Part shown: positions 39,470 through 49,938 of the stretch, piece by piece
How the letters are laid out: the number at the start of each line of letters is the position of its first letter
How positions within the stretch are numbered: the first letter of the stretch is position 1
DNA from: Burkholderiaceae bacterium
GTDB lineage: Bacteria; Pseudomonadota; Gammaproteobacteria; Burkholderiales; Burkholderiaceae_D
Assembly (NCBI GenBank): GCA_030157545.1
Contig: JAOAUN010000084.1
Span: 375 to 64,374, forward strand
Direction of reading: 5' to 3'
Length of the DNA stretch: 64,000 nt
Made by a program: the position numbers and the translations under genes
The notes under the pieces: generated by a model
Told to the model about the DNA's origin: nothing
What the model saw: only the letters and a program-made list of their open reading frames with translations
Databases searched by the model: none

Positions 39470-39834
39470 GCAAGCCGGATGGTGACGCTGCGATTCTTAT
39501 CAACAGTGACGGTTGGCTGATTCGCCTTTGCGGTGATGCCGGGAAGACGTGCGACAACTTGCTGTTGCCAGCGTTGATAATCTTCTGCGCTGGTATCGGC
39601 ATAGCGTGCCTGCAGGCTGGCTGCGCTACGGTCGCCAGTCCACATCTCGGCAATCAGCCCGGCGGCCAGCAAACTGGCTTCGCTACGATAACGTGCATTG
39701 CCGACTTCGACCAGCGCCGTCGAGAGCAGCATCAAAATGGATAATAAGCCGACTGAAAAAATCAGAATCGCCAGCAAGCCTTCAAGCAGTGCGCTGCCTT
39801 GATGATGGAGTGGACTGGCGCGCCTCATATACAT
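39406..39834 (-). CDS. pilV: Type IV pilus modification protein PilV-like
   Basis: QGSALLEGLLAILIFSVGLLSILMLLSTALVEVGNARYRSEASLLAAGLIAEMW. Confidence 0.85.
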   Translation of the reverse strand: MYMRRASPLHHQGSALLEGLLAILIFSVGLLSILMLLSTALVEVGNARYRSEASLLAAGLIAEMWTGDRSAASLQARYADTSAEDYQRWQQQVVARLPGITAKANQPTVTVDKNRSVTIRLAWQSPGQTQSHSLLATALITD

Positions 39835-40463
39835 TTCGTCTGCGTGCTAGATGCGGGATCGCACAGGCGGATCATGCCGCCGCTTCCGATCAGGATCACC
39901 AGCCGGCGTGCTGTCGCGCTGCTTATATGGAGGATGTCGATACGGGCGATGTCGGTAGCGACAGTGGCGGCACTGACCGCGCCCAGCGCATCGAAGCTGA
40001 CACCGGCTGGCAGACCATTACCCACGGTCAGCGGCTTAGCCAGTTCAGTCGCCAGGTCAGCGGCCGGATCGCTGACGACTATGCCTATGCGCGCGGGTGA
40101 ATCAGAACTGACCTCTTGTTGCCGGATCAAGGACGGGCACTGTGCAGAAACCCTGGTGCAGCCAAAGGACCAGGATGGCAAGCCATCCTCGTTATTGAGA
40201 GTGAAACGCACGGTTGCATTTCTCAGCACCGCTTCGGCACGTGCGCTTTGTAACGCGGCCTGCAAAGTTTCGGCACTGCTGCGCACGGACGCATTGCTGA
40301 CCCAGTCGCTGAAAGCAGGTATGGCGATCGTTAATACGATGGCGGCAATGGACAGCGTGACCATGGTTTCGATCAGGTTGATGCCTGCGCAACGACGGAG
40401 TCGCGTGACGGGGCCAGCGTGAGATTTTTTCAGCACGCCATACCTTTTTTCGCAATCCAGCAT
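39825..40463 (-). CDS. GspH/FimT family pseudopilin
   Basis: GINLIETMVTLSIAAIVLTIAIPAFSDWVSNASVRSSAETLQAALQSARAEAVLRN. Start may be internal. Confidence 0.88.
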   Translation of the reverse strand: MLDCEKRYGVLKKSHAGPVTRLRRCAGINLIETMVTLSIAAIVLTIAIPAFSDWVSNASVRSSAETLQAALQSARAEAVLRNATVRFTLNNEDGLPSWSFGCTRVSAQCPSLIRQQEVSSDSPARIGIVVSDPAADLATELAKPLTVGNGLPAGVSFDALGAVSAATVATDIARIDILHISSATARRLVILIGSGGMIRLCDPASSTQTKCI

Positions 40464-40861
40464 TTGGCCGGTGTGGTTCCCCAGCTTGCCGGCAAGGTCA
40501 GTGTTTCCGTATTACCGCTCTGGTCTATCGTGAATGAAAAATCCTGCGTGCCGCTTGCTGCCAAGCCACTGGCCGTCAACACATACGATTGCTCATCGGT
40601 AGCTAAGGCGCAGGTATAACTGAAATTATCGTTCGCGGGCATGGTCACACCGCAAACTTTCTCGCTGCCAAATTTGCGACTATCTTGATAAAACTGTTCG
40701 AGACGCAGGTTAGTAGCAGACAGTTGCGACAAGGCTTCGGTCACGCGTGCACGCAGTGCATGGTCGCGATAGGCAGGCAGCGCAATCGCAGCGAGTATGG
40801 CGGCGATGATGACCGTAATCATCAACTCGATTAAGCTAAATCCGGAATGGTGTCGAAACAT
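40430..40861 (-). CDS. pilE: PilE-like type IV pilin/minor pilin
   Basis: GFSLIELMITVIIAAILAAIALPAYRDHALRARVTEALSQLSATNLRLEQFYQDSRKF. Confidence 0.9.
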   Translation of the reverse strand: MFRHHSGFSLIELMITVIIAAILAAIALPAYRDHALRARVTEALSQLSATNLRLEQFYQDSRKFGSEKVCGVTMPANDNFSYTCALATDEQSYVLTASGLAASGTQDFSFTIDQSGNTETLTLPASWGTTPAKCWIAKKGMAC

Positions 40862-41007
40862 GGCAAGCCTTCATGCTGGCTGTTAATCAGCGTGAGCTTG
40901 CGAGAATTTTATTTAGTGCGCACTAGTTGTTGGTGTTGTTCTTAACAATTGCATGGATTGATTCACGTATTATTATCTGTGCGATTAATGTAGATTTTTA
41001 TTTATAT

Positions 41008-41916
41008 CTATCGTCGATCCAGTACACACCCTCCCAACTCACTGGCCGACATAATCTGCAAAGTCACATGGTGAATCGCATAATCATTTTCAAGCTGCTG
41101 CGTCAGCTGCTGAATGAACGCATCGCCGGGTGCACCGCATGGCATAAGCAAATGCGCCGTCAGCGCTGTCTCGGTAGTGCTCATACCCCAGATATGCAAA
41201 TCATTGACTTCGGCAACACCGGGCTGATCTTGCAAAAATTGTTGCACAGCGTGCAGGTCAATATGCGGCGGCACGGCACTCAAAGCCAGCCGCAGTGCAT
41301 CACGCAGTAGTCCCCATGTGCTCCACAACACGATCAATACGATCAGTAAGCTGATGACCGGATCAATCCATAGCCAGCCGGTAAACAATATAAGTAAACC
41401 GCCTGCCAGCACCGCAACCGACACTGCGGCATCGAGCGCCATGTGCAGGAAGGCTGCGCGCATGTTTAAGTCATGGCGACTACTGGCAACAAGCATCCAT
41501 GCAGAGACACCATTGACGATGATCGCAATGCTGGCAACGACAGCGACTGTGCCGCCATCGACCACTGCAGGTTGCAGCAACCGATGCAAGGCTTCCCACG
41601 CAATCGCACCGCAAGCCAGCAGCAAGAGCATGGCATTGGCCAGCGCGGCGAGTATCGATGAACTGCGCCAGCCGTACGTGTAGGGACCGCTCGCCATTTT
41701 CGTGCCGAGCATGATTGCACCCAGCGCCAGCACCAGCCCCAGCACGTCCGACAGATTGTGTCCGGCGTCAGCCAACAGCGCAGTGGAATCGGCTATCAGG
41801 CCCCAGCTGAATTCGATGACGACAAAGCTCAGGTTCAGGAAAAGCGTCAGCAGCAATATGCGACGGTTGTCAGGTACGGGATGATGATGGTGTGAATGAT
41901 CGTGATGGTGATGCAT
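41008..41916 (-). CDS. Cation diffusion facilitator family transporter (Zn/Co/Cd type)
   Basis: His-rich MHHHHDHSHHHHP N-terminus; VVIEFSWGLIADSTALLADAGHNLSDVLGLVLALGA. Confidence 0.95.
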   Translation of the reverse strand: MHHHHDHSHHHHPVPDNRRILLLTLFLNLSFVVIEFSWGLIADSTALLADAGHNLSDVLGLVLALGAIMLGTKMASGPYTYGWRSSSILAALANAMLLLLACGAIAWEALHRLLQPAVVDGGTVAVVASIAIIVNGVSAWMLVASSRHDLNMRAAFLHMALDAAVSVAVLAGGLLILFTGWLWIDPVISLLIVLIVLWSTWGLLRDALRLALSAVPPHIDLHAVQQFLQDQPGVAEVNDLHIWGMSTTETALTAHLLMPCGAPGDAFIQQLTQQLENDYAIHHVTLQIMSASELGGCVLDRR

Positions 41917-41963
41917 GGATTTTTCGATTAGCTACTCAAAAAACCATTTTATGCCAGCTATGA

Positions 41964-42299
41964 CTATGCTGGCCGATCGGGCAAAATGCAGGCTTCGACT
42001 AGCAGCAGGTCATTGTCTTTTGCAAAGCTGCGCAAGAATTCATACGCCAGTGGTTCGAGTTCGTGCAATTTGCCGTCGACGACGACTGAACGCACACCAT
42101 CGAGCATTGAGGGCAATACATACGGAGAGAATTGCAGATGGCGGTCATAGCCGTTGTCGCCATCCGGATGAAAGCGCGACATGATGCCGCACAATCGGTC
42201 TGCCCAGTCGCTGGGGCGGAAGGCTTTGCCATTGGTGGTTATGCCCTGGATAATGAAATCCATGGCGGGCTGGGTCGTATCAAAAGTGGGTTCGGCCAT
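41964..42299 (-). CDS. DUF3579 domain-containing protein
   Basis: DFIIQGITTNGKAFRPSDWADRLCGIMSRFHPDGDNGYDRHLQFSPYVLPSMLDGVRSVVVDGKLHELEPLAYEFL. Confidence 0.8.
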   Translation of the reverse strand: MAEPTFDTTQPAMDFIIQGITTNGKAFRPSDWADRLCGIMSRFHPDGDNGYDRHLQFSPYVLPSMLDGVRSVVVDGKLHELEPLAYEFLRSFAKDNDLLLVEACILPDRPA

Positions 42300-42450
42300 C
42301 AGGCAACCGGTCTTTTAGGAAAGCAGAGGAGTATTTCACCCGCTGCATTTCTGCGGCAGCGCAGCATTTGCTACATCTTACAGAAGACTTAAAAAGAAAC
42401 AAGTACAGCGTTAAGCCCTGAAGCTGTTTCTAAAGTTGTTCATTATATTT

Positions 42451-43407
42451 TTATCCCAGCCACGCAGCGATTGACAACAGCATGATCAGCAAGATCCACA
42501 GCAGCAGTGCACGCCAGATCAGTCCGACCGTACTTTGCAATGCGCGCAGCGATGGCTCTTCACCCGGCAACACGTCGGCGTCATTGGCCGTGGCTTCCAT
42601 CACCGCGGGGTCAGGCAGGGTCATCTTGGCTGCGTATTCGGCCGGTGTACCGAGCCGCACGCCCATCGCCCCGCCACCGGCTGACAGGATGATGCCATCG
42701 GTTTCGCTGCTCCAGCGCTGTGCAAAATTGCGCCATGCATAAACTGCGTCTTCGAAGTTACCGACAATGGCAAAGGCAATGGCTGTTAGCCGCGCCGGCA
42801 ACCAGTCTATCCAGTAAAAAGCTTTGGCTGCGAACGAGCCAAAGACTTCTTGCTTCATATGCTCTGGCTCGCTCCAGCAGCGTGCCAGATATTCAGCCAC
42901 TCGGTAGAACACGGCACCGGCCGGGCCGAACGGCATCAGCAGCCAGAAAAAGACGCCAAAAACGTGACGATGTGTGGTGACGAGCGCATTTTCAACCGCC
43001 AACCGTGAGATTTCTTGCGCATCCATGTCGCGCACGTCCTGCTTGGTCCATTCGGCAAGCAGGCTGCGCGCTTGTGCCAGATCGCCATTGTTCAACGCCA
43101 GTTGTATCGATGTGAAGTAATTGCTGTAGTGACGAAAGCCCAGCGTCAAATAGACGACGATCAGCGTCCACACTAGCTGTGCCACCGGGCCGACCAGCGC
43201 CAACAGCCAGTGTATGAGCAATGTCGGCATGACCAGCAGCGACATCATGACTAGCCAGCCCAAGCGGCCATGTTCGGGGTGGCCGGCATTGAAGCTGCGT
43301 TCTACGCGTGCGGCGAAATGACGTATCCAGCCGTAGACCGGATTATCGGCGCGCAGCGGTCTGAACTGTTCAAGCAGCAATACGCACAGGATAGAAAAAA
43401 GGGTCAT
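42451..43407 (-). CDS. CobD/CbiB family membrane protein
   Basis: CobD/CbiB-like layout: FSILCVLLLEQFRPLRADNPVYGWIRHFAARVERSFN, FYRVAEYLARCW, FYWIDWLPARLTAIAFAIVGNFEDAVYAWRNFAQ, GGGAMGVRLG. Confidence 0.82.
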   Translation of the reverse strand: MTLFSILCVLLLEQFRPLRADNPVYGWIRHFAARVERSFNAGHPEHGRLGWLVMMSLLVMPTLLIHWLLALVGPVAQLVWTLIVVYLTLGFRHYSNYFTSIQLALNNGDLAQARSLLAEWTKQDVRDMDAQEISRLAVENALVTTHRHVFGVFFWLLMPFGPAGAVFYRVAEYLARCWSEPEHMKQEVFGSFAAKAFYWIDWLPARLTAIAFAIVGNFEDAVYAWRNFAQRWSSETDGIILSAGGGAMGVRLGTPAEYAAKMTLPDPAVMEATANDADVLPGEEPSLRALQSTVGLIWRALLLWILLIMLLSIAAWLG

Positions 43408-43485
43408 GGTACTGCCTTGTTAATCGAGCAAACCGTACAATAACGCAGCCCTTGCAGAGAATCAAATTGCATATGCTTTTCGAGA

Positions 43486-44184
43486 TCAAGCCCGGATGAA
43501 GTGATACAAATTACGCAGCATGCCCGCTGTCGCTCCCCAGATGAAATAGCCTTCATACGGCATGGCATAAAAGCTGCGGCGACCCAGACGATTCGGGAAT
43601 TCTGCACTGCGCCGTTCGTGATTTGAACCGTTCATCAGAAATGCCATGGGGACTTCAAAAATTTCAGCGACTTCAAAACTATCGGCCGTCAACTCGAATG
43701 GCGGATGCACGAGTGCGACGACCGGTGTGACCCGAAAGCCGGTGCCGGTTATATAGTCGGGCAAGGCGCCGATGACTTCGATATGCCGCCGTGACAAGCC
43801 AATTTCTTCTTCCGTCTCGCGCAGCGCCGTGGCGATTGCGTCTGCGTCTTGCGGATCAACCCGACCGCCCGGAAAACTAACCTGCCCCGCATGGTCATGC
43901 AGATGAGCGGTGCGCTGCGTCAGCAGCAAGCTCATACGATCCGGATGCGCAACCAGTGGCACCAGCACAGACGCTGGCGTCAACGGTTTGTCGGACGTAA
44001 AAAGCAAATGCTCATCCGTGAATTCAGGCTGCCATTCACCGGGCTGCTGAAAACGACGGCGCAGCCACTCCGCGTCGAGGCGCGACAAGTCTATTGCCTG
44101 CTCATTGGCCAAGGCATCTATCGGTGCTGACTGCGGATCGAACTGTTTTACGCTCATCTGTTTGCCAATAAAAAAGGGCACCAA
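43486..44184 (-). CDS. NUDIX CoA pyrophosphatase-like protein
   Basis: HAGQVSFPGGRVDPQDADAIATALRETEEEIGLSRRHIEVIGALPDY. Confidence 0.9.
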   Translation of the reverse strand: MVPFFIGKQMSVKQFDPQSAPIDALANEQAIDLSRLDAEWLRRRFQQPGEWQPEFTDEHLLFTSDKPLTPASVLVPLVAHPDRMSLLLTQRTAHLHDHAGQVSFPGGRVDPQDADAIATALRETEEEIGLSRRHIEVIGALPDYITGTGFRVTPVVALVHPPFELTADSFEVAEIFEVPMAFLMNGSNHERRSAEFPNRLGRRSFYAMPYEGYFIWGATAGMLRNLYHFIRA

Positions 44185-44195
44185 TGGTGCCCTTT
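44171..44195 (-). terminator. Intrinsic terminator downstream of rplS
   Basis: AAAGGGCACC-AAT-GGTGCCCTTT hairpin. Confidence 0.75.
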
Positions 44196-44217
44196 GTGCT
44201 CAAATTGCAAGCAATGC

Positions 44218-44616
44218 TTACTCCGCAGCGGCGCTGGAAGCAACGCGACGGTTAGGCAGTTTTTCGCGGATACGTGCCGATTTGCCGGAACGCTCACGCA
44301 GATAGTACAGCTTGGCACGACGGACATCGCCGCGACGCTTGACTTCGATCGAAGCGATCAGCGGAGAGTACAGTTGGAACGTACGCTCGACGCCTTCGCC
44401 TGAGGAAATTTTACGGACGATGAAATGCGAGTTCAGGCCGCGGTTACGGCGCGCAATGACAACGCCTTCATAAGCCTGTGCGCGCTTGCGGGTGCCTTCA
44501 ACGACGTTCACGCTGACGATGACGGTATCGCCTGGCGCGAAGTCAGGAATGTTTTTACCCAGACGGGCGATTTCTTCTTGCTCAAGTTGCTGGATCAGAT
44601 CCATTTTTAGCTCCAT
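44218..44616 (-). CDS. rplS: 50S ribosomal protein L19
   Basis: [76 protein letters not shown]; likely start at the internal MDLIQ. Confidence 0.97.
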   Translation of the reverse strand: MELKMDLIQQLEQEEIARLGKNIPDFAPGDTVIVSVNVVEGTRKRAQAYEGVVIARRNRGLNSHFIVRKISSGEGVERTFQLYSPLIASIEVKRRGDVRRAKLYYLRERSGKSARIREKLPNRRVASSAAAE

Positions 44617-44770
44617 TAACCATCTTGCCGGCGCATATTGCGCATATTAATAACGCTGTGCCCGGTAGAGGATGGGGTTACACAATCAGTCAGCCTCTTT
44701 GACGAGCTGCCTGCTCTTTACTGCATTTTACTTTTTACTACTTTTTACTACGCTTCGCTTCTACTTCAAT

Positions 44771-45517
44771 TCACATCTTTTTCAGGAAGGCTTCGTCTGC
44801 CTTGCCCAGCAATCCTGCTGCACGCGCCTGCGAAATCAGCTCGGGTCGCTTGTGCTGCGTTGCCATCAATGCCTGTTCACGGCGCCATTTCACGATCTCG
44901 GCGTGATTACCGCCAAGCAGAACTGCAGGCACCGGCATGCCCTCGTAATTTTCGGGCCGCGTGTAATGCGGACAATCCAGCAAGCCATTCACAAAACTGT
45001 CTTCGACTGCCGACGCATCATCATGCAAGGCACCGGGCAATTGCCGGATGACAGCGTCCATCAAGGCCATTGCCGGAATTTCACCACCGGACAATACAAA
45101 GTCACCCAGACTGACTTCTTCATCCACACAGCGTTCCAGCAAACGCTGATCCACTGCTTCGTAGCGACCGCACAACAACACCAGACCGGGTTCTGCTGCC
45201 AGCTGCATCACTTTCTTGTGCGTCAGCGGCGCGCCTTGCGGCGACAGGTAAATCGTGCGCGGCGATGGCAAGCCTTGTTGCTGCTGTCCAGCTTTGGCAG
45301 CCTGTATCGCCGCTTCCAGCGGTTTGGCCATCATCACCATGCCGGGACCACCGCCATAAGGCCGGTCATCCACCGTGCGGTGCTTGTCGCTGGTGAAATC
45401 ACGCGGATTCCACAAAGACAAACCCCACTTTTTTTGTACGTGTGCACGCCGCGTAATGCCGGAGGCGGTCAGTGCCGTAAACATTTCGGGGAAGAGCGTA
45501 ATGACGTCGAACTGCAT
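44771..45517 (-). CDS. trmD: tRNA (guanine37-N1)-methyltransferase
   Basis: [63 protein letters not shown]. Confidence 0.97.
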   Translation of the reverse strand: MQFDVITLFPEMFTALTASGITRRAHVQKKWGLSLWNPRDFTSDKHRTVDDRPYGGGPGMVMMAKPLEAAIQAAKAGQQQQGLPSPRTIYLSPQGAPLTHKKVMQLAAEPGLVLLCGRYEAVDQRLLERCVDEEVSLGDFVLSGGEIPAMALMDAVIRQLPGALHDDASAVEDSFVNGLLDCPHYTRPENYEGMPVPAVLLGGNHAEIVKWRREQALMATQHKRPELISQARAAGLLGKADEAFLKKM

Positions 45518-45556
45518 GCGCTCTCCTCCGCAAACCTTTAGAACCAGCGCTTACGA

Positions 45557-46150
45557 TCAGTAATCGCGCTCCCAGTCCACGGTAATTTTCTTTTCTGCCT
45601 GATCAACCTTGGTCACAAAGCGATCTACAAACGGTATTAATAATTCATCCGGTTTTTTCGGATCAAGCTGCGGGCCACTGGCGACTTTCAGTATCGGATG
45701 CGCGCCATTGTCCATCAGGCCCGTCACGTTACCGAGGATCTCGCCCTGCAGGTTTTCAACCACATGGCCGATCAGGTCAACCCAGTAAAACTCGTCAGTA
45801 TCAAGCGCTGGAAAGTGGCTGCGCCGGATTGACACCACCGAGCCTTGCAGGCTTTCAGCGGTATTCCGGTCAGCTACGCCCATGATGCGGGCGACGACGT
45901 CTTCACCTTGCATCCGTGCCTGCATGATTTCAACGTCATGCATGGCCGGCTTGTCTATCCACCAGGTTTTTGCGTGCAACAGAGCGCCGGCGTCAGCCGA
46001 ATAAGCTTTGAGCCTGATCCAGCCATCCAGGCCAAACGCGCCTGTGACATGCGCTACCAGCACCAGATCATCGGGAACCGCAATTCCCGAAGCGGACTGA
46101 AGCGGCAAATTACGCTGCCTTCTTGTTGGCTGCGTCGACCAGACGAGCAA
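45557..46150 (-). CDS. rimM: Ribosome maturation factor RimM
   Basis: [64 protein letters not shown]; start uncertain because the ORF overlaps rpsP. Confidence 0.95.
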   Translation of the reverse strand: MLVWSTQPTRRQRNLPLQSASGIAVPDDLVLVAHVTGAFGLDGWIRLKAYSADAGALLHAKTWWIDKPAMHDVEIMQARMQGEDVVARIMGVADRNTAESLQGSVVSIRRSHFPALDTDEFYWVDLIGHVVENLQGEILGNVTGLMDNGAHPILKVASGPQLDPKKPDELLIPFVDRFVTKVDQAEKKITVDWERDY

Positions 46151-46361
46151 CGGTTGGCGACAGTTGCGCGCCTACGCCTTGCCAGTGGGTCAAACGGTCT
46201 GCAGCAATACGGAAACCTTCTTCTTTGCCCGATGCGACCGGGTTATAGAAGCCAATACGCTCGATGAAACGACCGTCGCGACGATTGCGCGAGTCAGTTG
46301 CCACGATGTTGTAGAACGGGCGCTTCTTGGCGCCGCCACGAGCTAAACGAATTACGACCAT
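46110..46361 (-). CDS. rpsP: 30S ribosomal protein S16
   Basis: [41 protein letters not shown]; internal ATG at 46361. Confidence 0.97.
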   Translation of the reverse strand: MVVIRLARGGAKKRPFYNIVATDSRNRRDGRFIERIGFYNPVASGKEEGFRIAADRLTHWQGVGAQLSPTVARLVDAANKKAA

Positions 46362-46519
46362 AGTATTCTCAGATAAAAAAGGGTGTTCAAAAGGGGTTCG
46401 AACACGGAAAAAGAGCGAGATTATAGCCCGATTATGCTTCTCGCCACAAGAGCGTAATGCCGCGCGCATTGCCGCCAATGCCACGCTGATGCACACTACG
46501 CGCTTGCCAAAACTGGTTC

Positions 46520-46963
46520 ATGCAGATCGAGATTAACTTTATGAAAACAAATACAGCCCATAAAAACAAAACTTTAGCCACATTGCTCGCCCTGCTGTTC
46601 GGTGGCGCCGGCCTGCACCGCTTTTATTTACGCGGCATGCGGGACAGCTGGGGCTGGCTGCATGCGGCCAGCGTGATGCTATCTTTGCTGCTATGGGCCG
46701 GAGCGCCTGAACGCGCACTGCTTATTAATATGGCGCCGCTGGTGCTGTCAGTACTGGCTGCAAGCGTTGAAACCTTCGTCATCGGCCTGATGCCGGATGT
46801 AAAATGGGATGCAATTTACAACACTGAATCAGGCATTGAAACCGATACCGGCTGGCCGGTGCCGTTGATGATCGTGGCCAATCTGTTCTATGGCGCGACG
46901 CTGCTACTGATTGCAATTGCGCGAGCTTTTGATCTGATGCTGACTGGCGGAGCTTACGGATAA
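46520..46963 (+). CDS. TM2-domain-like membrane protein
   Basis: KNKTLATLLALLFGGAGLHRFYLRG typical TM2 start. Confidence 0.75.
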   Translation: MQIEINFMKTNTAHKNKTLATLLALLFGGAGLHRFYLRGMRDSWGWLHAASVMLSLLLWAGAPERALLINMAPLVLSVLAASVETFVIGLMPDVKWDAIYNTESGIETDTGWPVPLMIVANLFYGATLLLIAIARAFDLMLTGGAYG

Positions 46964-46979
46964 GCTGTAAAGCTATTTA

Positions 46980-47093
46980 AGACGCCGGGTTCCCCCTTGC
47001 AGGGCGCGTATGGGCTTGCAAGCCCATACCGTTCCGCAGGCAGATCGCAGGCGATCTGAAACCCCTGCTTCACCTTTCGCTGGAACGACCTTT
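46980..47093 (+). repeat. Dispersed structured intergenic repeat, copy A
   Basis: TATGGGCTTGCAAGCCCATA (47009-47028) and CAGATCGC-AG-GCGATCTG (47041-47058) between GGGTTCCC and CGCTGGAACGAC boundaries. Confidence 0.7.
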
Positions 47094-47142
47094 CTTTATC
47101 TACCGTCGCCCCAGCAAACGCTGGGGTCCAGCGTCTTTGTAC

Positions 47143-48933
47143 TTAAAACTGCTCCACCGCCAAAGCCATCACTCCCGCACTACCTTCCACAATCGCACTA
47201 CGGAAAGCTCCCGCCTGCGACAGGTAATGGTCAGCAAAGAAACGCGCCGTACCGAGCTTGGCCTGATAAAAACCGGCGTCGCCCTCTTTAGCCTCAAGCT
47301 TGCGCTCGGCAACCAGCGCGGCACGCGCCATTTGCCAGCCGCCAAACACAATGCCGGCCAGTTTCAGGTAAGGCACGCTACCGGCAAACACCGCCTTGAT
47401 GTCGGACTTGCCGTTGGCAGCTACGTACTCGACCACTTGTTCAAGCGCGCTGCTCGCTGCCACCAGATGACGATGTATTGCCTTCAGATCAGCCTGCGAA
47501 GACTGTGCGAGTTCCGCTTCGGTCTTTCTGACTTCAGCAATGATGTGCCTGGCCAGCGCGCCGCCATCACGCATGGTCTTGCGACCGACCAGGTCGTTGG
47601 CCTGAATCGCGGTCGTGCCTTCATAAATAGTCAGGATGCGCGCATCGCGGTAGTACTGCGCAGCGCCAGTCTCTTCGATGAAGCCCATGCCGCCATGTAC
47701 CTGCACCCCGTTTGATGCAACATCAATAGACAACTCGGTCGACCAGCCTTTGACGATAGGCACCATGAAATCATAAAACGCGGCATTCGCCTTGCGGGTC
47801 GCTTCATCAGGGTGATGATGGCCGGCGTCATGCGCAGCGGCGGTTACATACGACAGCGCACGTGCGGCTTCGGTCTGCGCGCGCATGGACATCAGCATGC
47901 GACGCACGTCAGGATGATGAATGATGGACACCGGACCGGCAGAACCGGCCAGGTCACGCGACTGCACGCGGTCTTTTGCGTACTGCACCGCTTTTTGATA
48001 TGCACGCTCGGCCACGGCGATGCCCTGCATGCCAACAGCAAAACGCGCAGCGTTCATCATGATGAACATATATTCGAGACCGCGATTTTCTTCGCCGACC
48101 AGTGTGCCGATCGCGCCGCCATGGTCGCCGAACTGCAATACGGCTGTCGGGCTGGCCTTGATGCCGAGCTTGTGTTCGATGGAGACGCAATGCACATCAT
48201 TGCGCGCACCCATAGAACCGTCTGCATTGACCAGAAACTTTGGCACGACAAACAGCGAAATACCTTTCACGCCTTCCGGTGCATTCGGCGTGCGCGCCAG
48301 CACCAGATGAACGATGTTCTCGGCCATATCATGCTCACCATAGGTGATGTAGATCTTGGTGCCGAAAATCCTGAACGTGCCATCGCCTTCCGGCACCGCA
48401 CGCGTGCGCACCAGCGCCAGGTCGGAACCGGCTTGCGGCTCGGTCAGGTTCATGGTGCCGGTCCACTGACCCGAGATCAGCTTGGCCAGATACAAATCTT
48501 TTTGCACTGGGGTACCGGCCGTCATCAGCGCTTCAATTGCGCCATCGGTCAGCAACGGGCACAAGGCAAATGACAGGTTGGCCGAGTTGAGCATTTCGAT
48601 GCACGGTGTTGCCAGCAACTTAGGCAAGCCCTGCCCGCCGAACTCCACCGGATGCTGCACACCTTGCCAGCCCGCTTCGCCGAAAGCCTTGAACGCTTCC
48701 TTGAAACCTTTGGTGGTGGTGACGACGCCTTCTTTCCAGCTGCTCGGATGCAGGTCACCTTCCCAGTTCAATGGCGCCACGACTTCAGCACAGAACTTCG
48801 CGTTTTCTTCCAGCACCGCTTCCGCGGTTTCAGGAGTTGCATCTTCGCAGCCGGGCAGCGCGCTGAGTGCGGCCAGTCCTGCCAGTTCGTTCATGACGAA
48901 GCCCATATCCTTCAGCGGTGCGATGTAGCTCAT
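47143..48933 (-). CDS. Acyl-CoA dehydrogenase (596 aa type)
   Basis: WTGTMNLTEPQAGSDLALVRTRAV, GVQVHGGMGFIEETGAAQYYRDARILTIYEGTTAIQANDLVGRK. Confidence 0.95.
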   Translation of the reverse strand: MSYIAPLKDMGFVMNELAGLAALSALPGCEDATPETAEAVLEENAKFCAEVVAPLNWEGDLHPSSWKEGVVTTTKGFKEAFKAFGEAGWQGVQHPVEFGGQGLPKLLATPCIEMLNSANLSFALCPLLTDGAIEALMTAGTPVQKDLYLAKLISGQWTGTMNLTEPQAGSDLALVRTRAVPEGDGTFRIFGTKIYITYGEHDMAENIVHLVLARTPNAPEGVKGISLFVVPKFLVNADGSMGARNDVHCVSIEHKLGIKASPTAVLQFGDHGGAIGTLVGEENRGLEYMFIMMNAARFAVGMQGIAVAERAYQKAVQYAKDRVQSRDLAGSAGPVSIIHHPDVRRMLMSMRAQTEAARALSYVTAAAHDAGHHHPDEATRKANAAFYDFMVPIVKGWSTELSIDVASNGVQVHGGMGFIEETGAAQYYRDARILTIYEGTTAIQANDLVGRKTMRDGGALARHIIAEVRKTEAELAQSSQADLKAIHRHLVAASSALEQVVEYVAANGKSDIKAVFAGSVPYLKLAGIVFGGWQMARAALVAERKLEAKEGDAGFYQAKLGTARFFADHYLSQAGAFRSAIVEGSAGVMALAVEQF

Positions 48934-48974
48934 GCAATCTCCTGATTTATTTCCTGATTTATTTTTTAAAAGGC

Positions 48975-49907
48975 TTAGCCCAGTTCTTTGACCAGCGCCG
49001 GCACGGCATCAAACAAATCGCCGACCAGACCATAATCAGCGACGCTGAAAATAGGTGCTTCCGGATCTTTGTTGATAGCGACGATCGTCTTCGAATCTTT
49101 CATGCCGGCCAGATGCTGGATCGCACCCGAAATACCGACGGCAATATACAAAGTCGGTGCGACGATCTTGCCGGTCTGACCGACTTGCCAGTCGTTCGGC
49201 ACATAACCAGCGTCCACTGCGGCGCGCGATGCACCCATTGCTGCACCGAGACGATCTGCCAGCGGCTCCAGAATCTTGAAGTTTTCACCGGAGCCCATGC
49301 CGCGGCCGCCGGAAACAATGATTTTCGCAGCGGTCAGCTCAGGACGATCCGACTTCGCGAATTCACGCGATACGAAAGCGGATTGACCAGAGGCAGCGGC
49401 AGCTGTCAGGTTTTCTATGGCAGCCGAACCACCGGTACTAGCCACTGCATCGAAACCGGTAGTACGCACGGTGATGACTTTGACGGCATCAGTCGACTGC
49501 ACCGTGGCAATCGCATTGCCAGCATAAATAGGACGTTCGAAAGTGTCGGGCGCATCGACCTTGGTGATTTCCGAAATCTGAGAGACATCCAGTTTGGCAG
49601 CTACGCGCGGCAAAATATTTTTGCCGTAAGCGGTGGCAGGCGCGAGGATGTGCGAGTAGGCAGAGGCTACCGCCAGCACTTGCGCAGCGACGTTCTCGGC
49701 CAGCCCGTGTTCAAACTGCGCCGCATCGGCGACCAGTACTTTGGAGACGCCGGCAATTTGTGCAGCAGCAGCGGCGACAGCGGCACAACCGTGACCGGCA
49801 ACCAATACATGCACATCGGCGCCGCATTGAGCTGCAGCAGCGACGGTATTGAGGGTGCTACCTTTCAACGACGCATTGTCGTGTTCAGCAATAACTAGTG
49901 AGGCCAT
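48975..49907 (-). CDS. etfA: Electron transfer flavoprotein alpha subunit
   Basis: [86 protein letters not shown]. Confidence 0.97.
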   Translation of the reverse strand: MASLVIAEHDNASLKGSTLNTVAAAAQCGADVHVLVAGHGCAAVAAAAAQIAGVSKVLVADAAQFEHGLAENVAAQVLAVASAYSHILAPATAYGKNILPRVAAKLDVSQISEITKVDAPDTFERPIYAGNAIATVQSTDAVKVITVRTTGFDAVASTGGSAAIENLTAAAASGQSAFVSREFAKSDRPELTAAKIIVSGGRGMGSGENFKILEPLADRLGAAMGASRAAVDAGYVPNDWQVGQTGKIVAPTLYIAVGISGAIQHLAGMKDSKTIVAINKDPEAPIFSVADYGLVGDLFDAVPALVKELG

Positions 49908-49938
49908 GACTATTCCTTAATATCGGTTGACGTGAGCG

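Noticed and set aside
44672-45541. 289-aa plus-strand ORF
   Set aside because: Antisense to trmD; composition artefact of a GC-rich coding strand.
48918-49898. 326-aa plus-strand ORF
   Set aside because: Exact antisense of etfA; the minus-strand product is unmistakable and the plus-strand translation has no recognisable domain.
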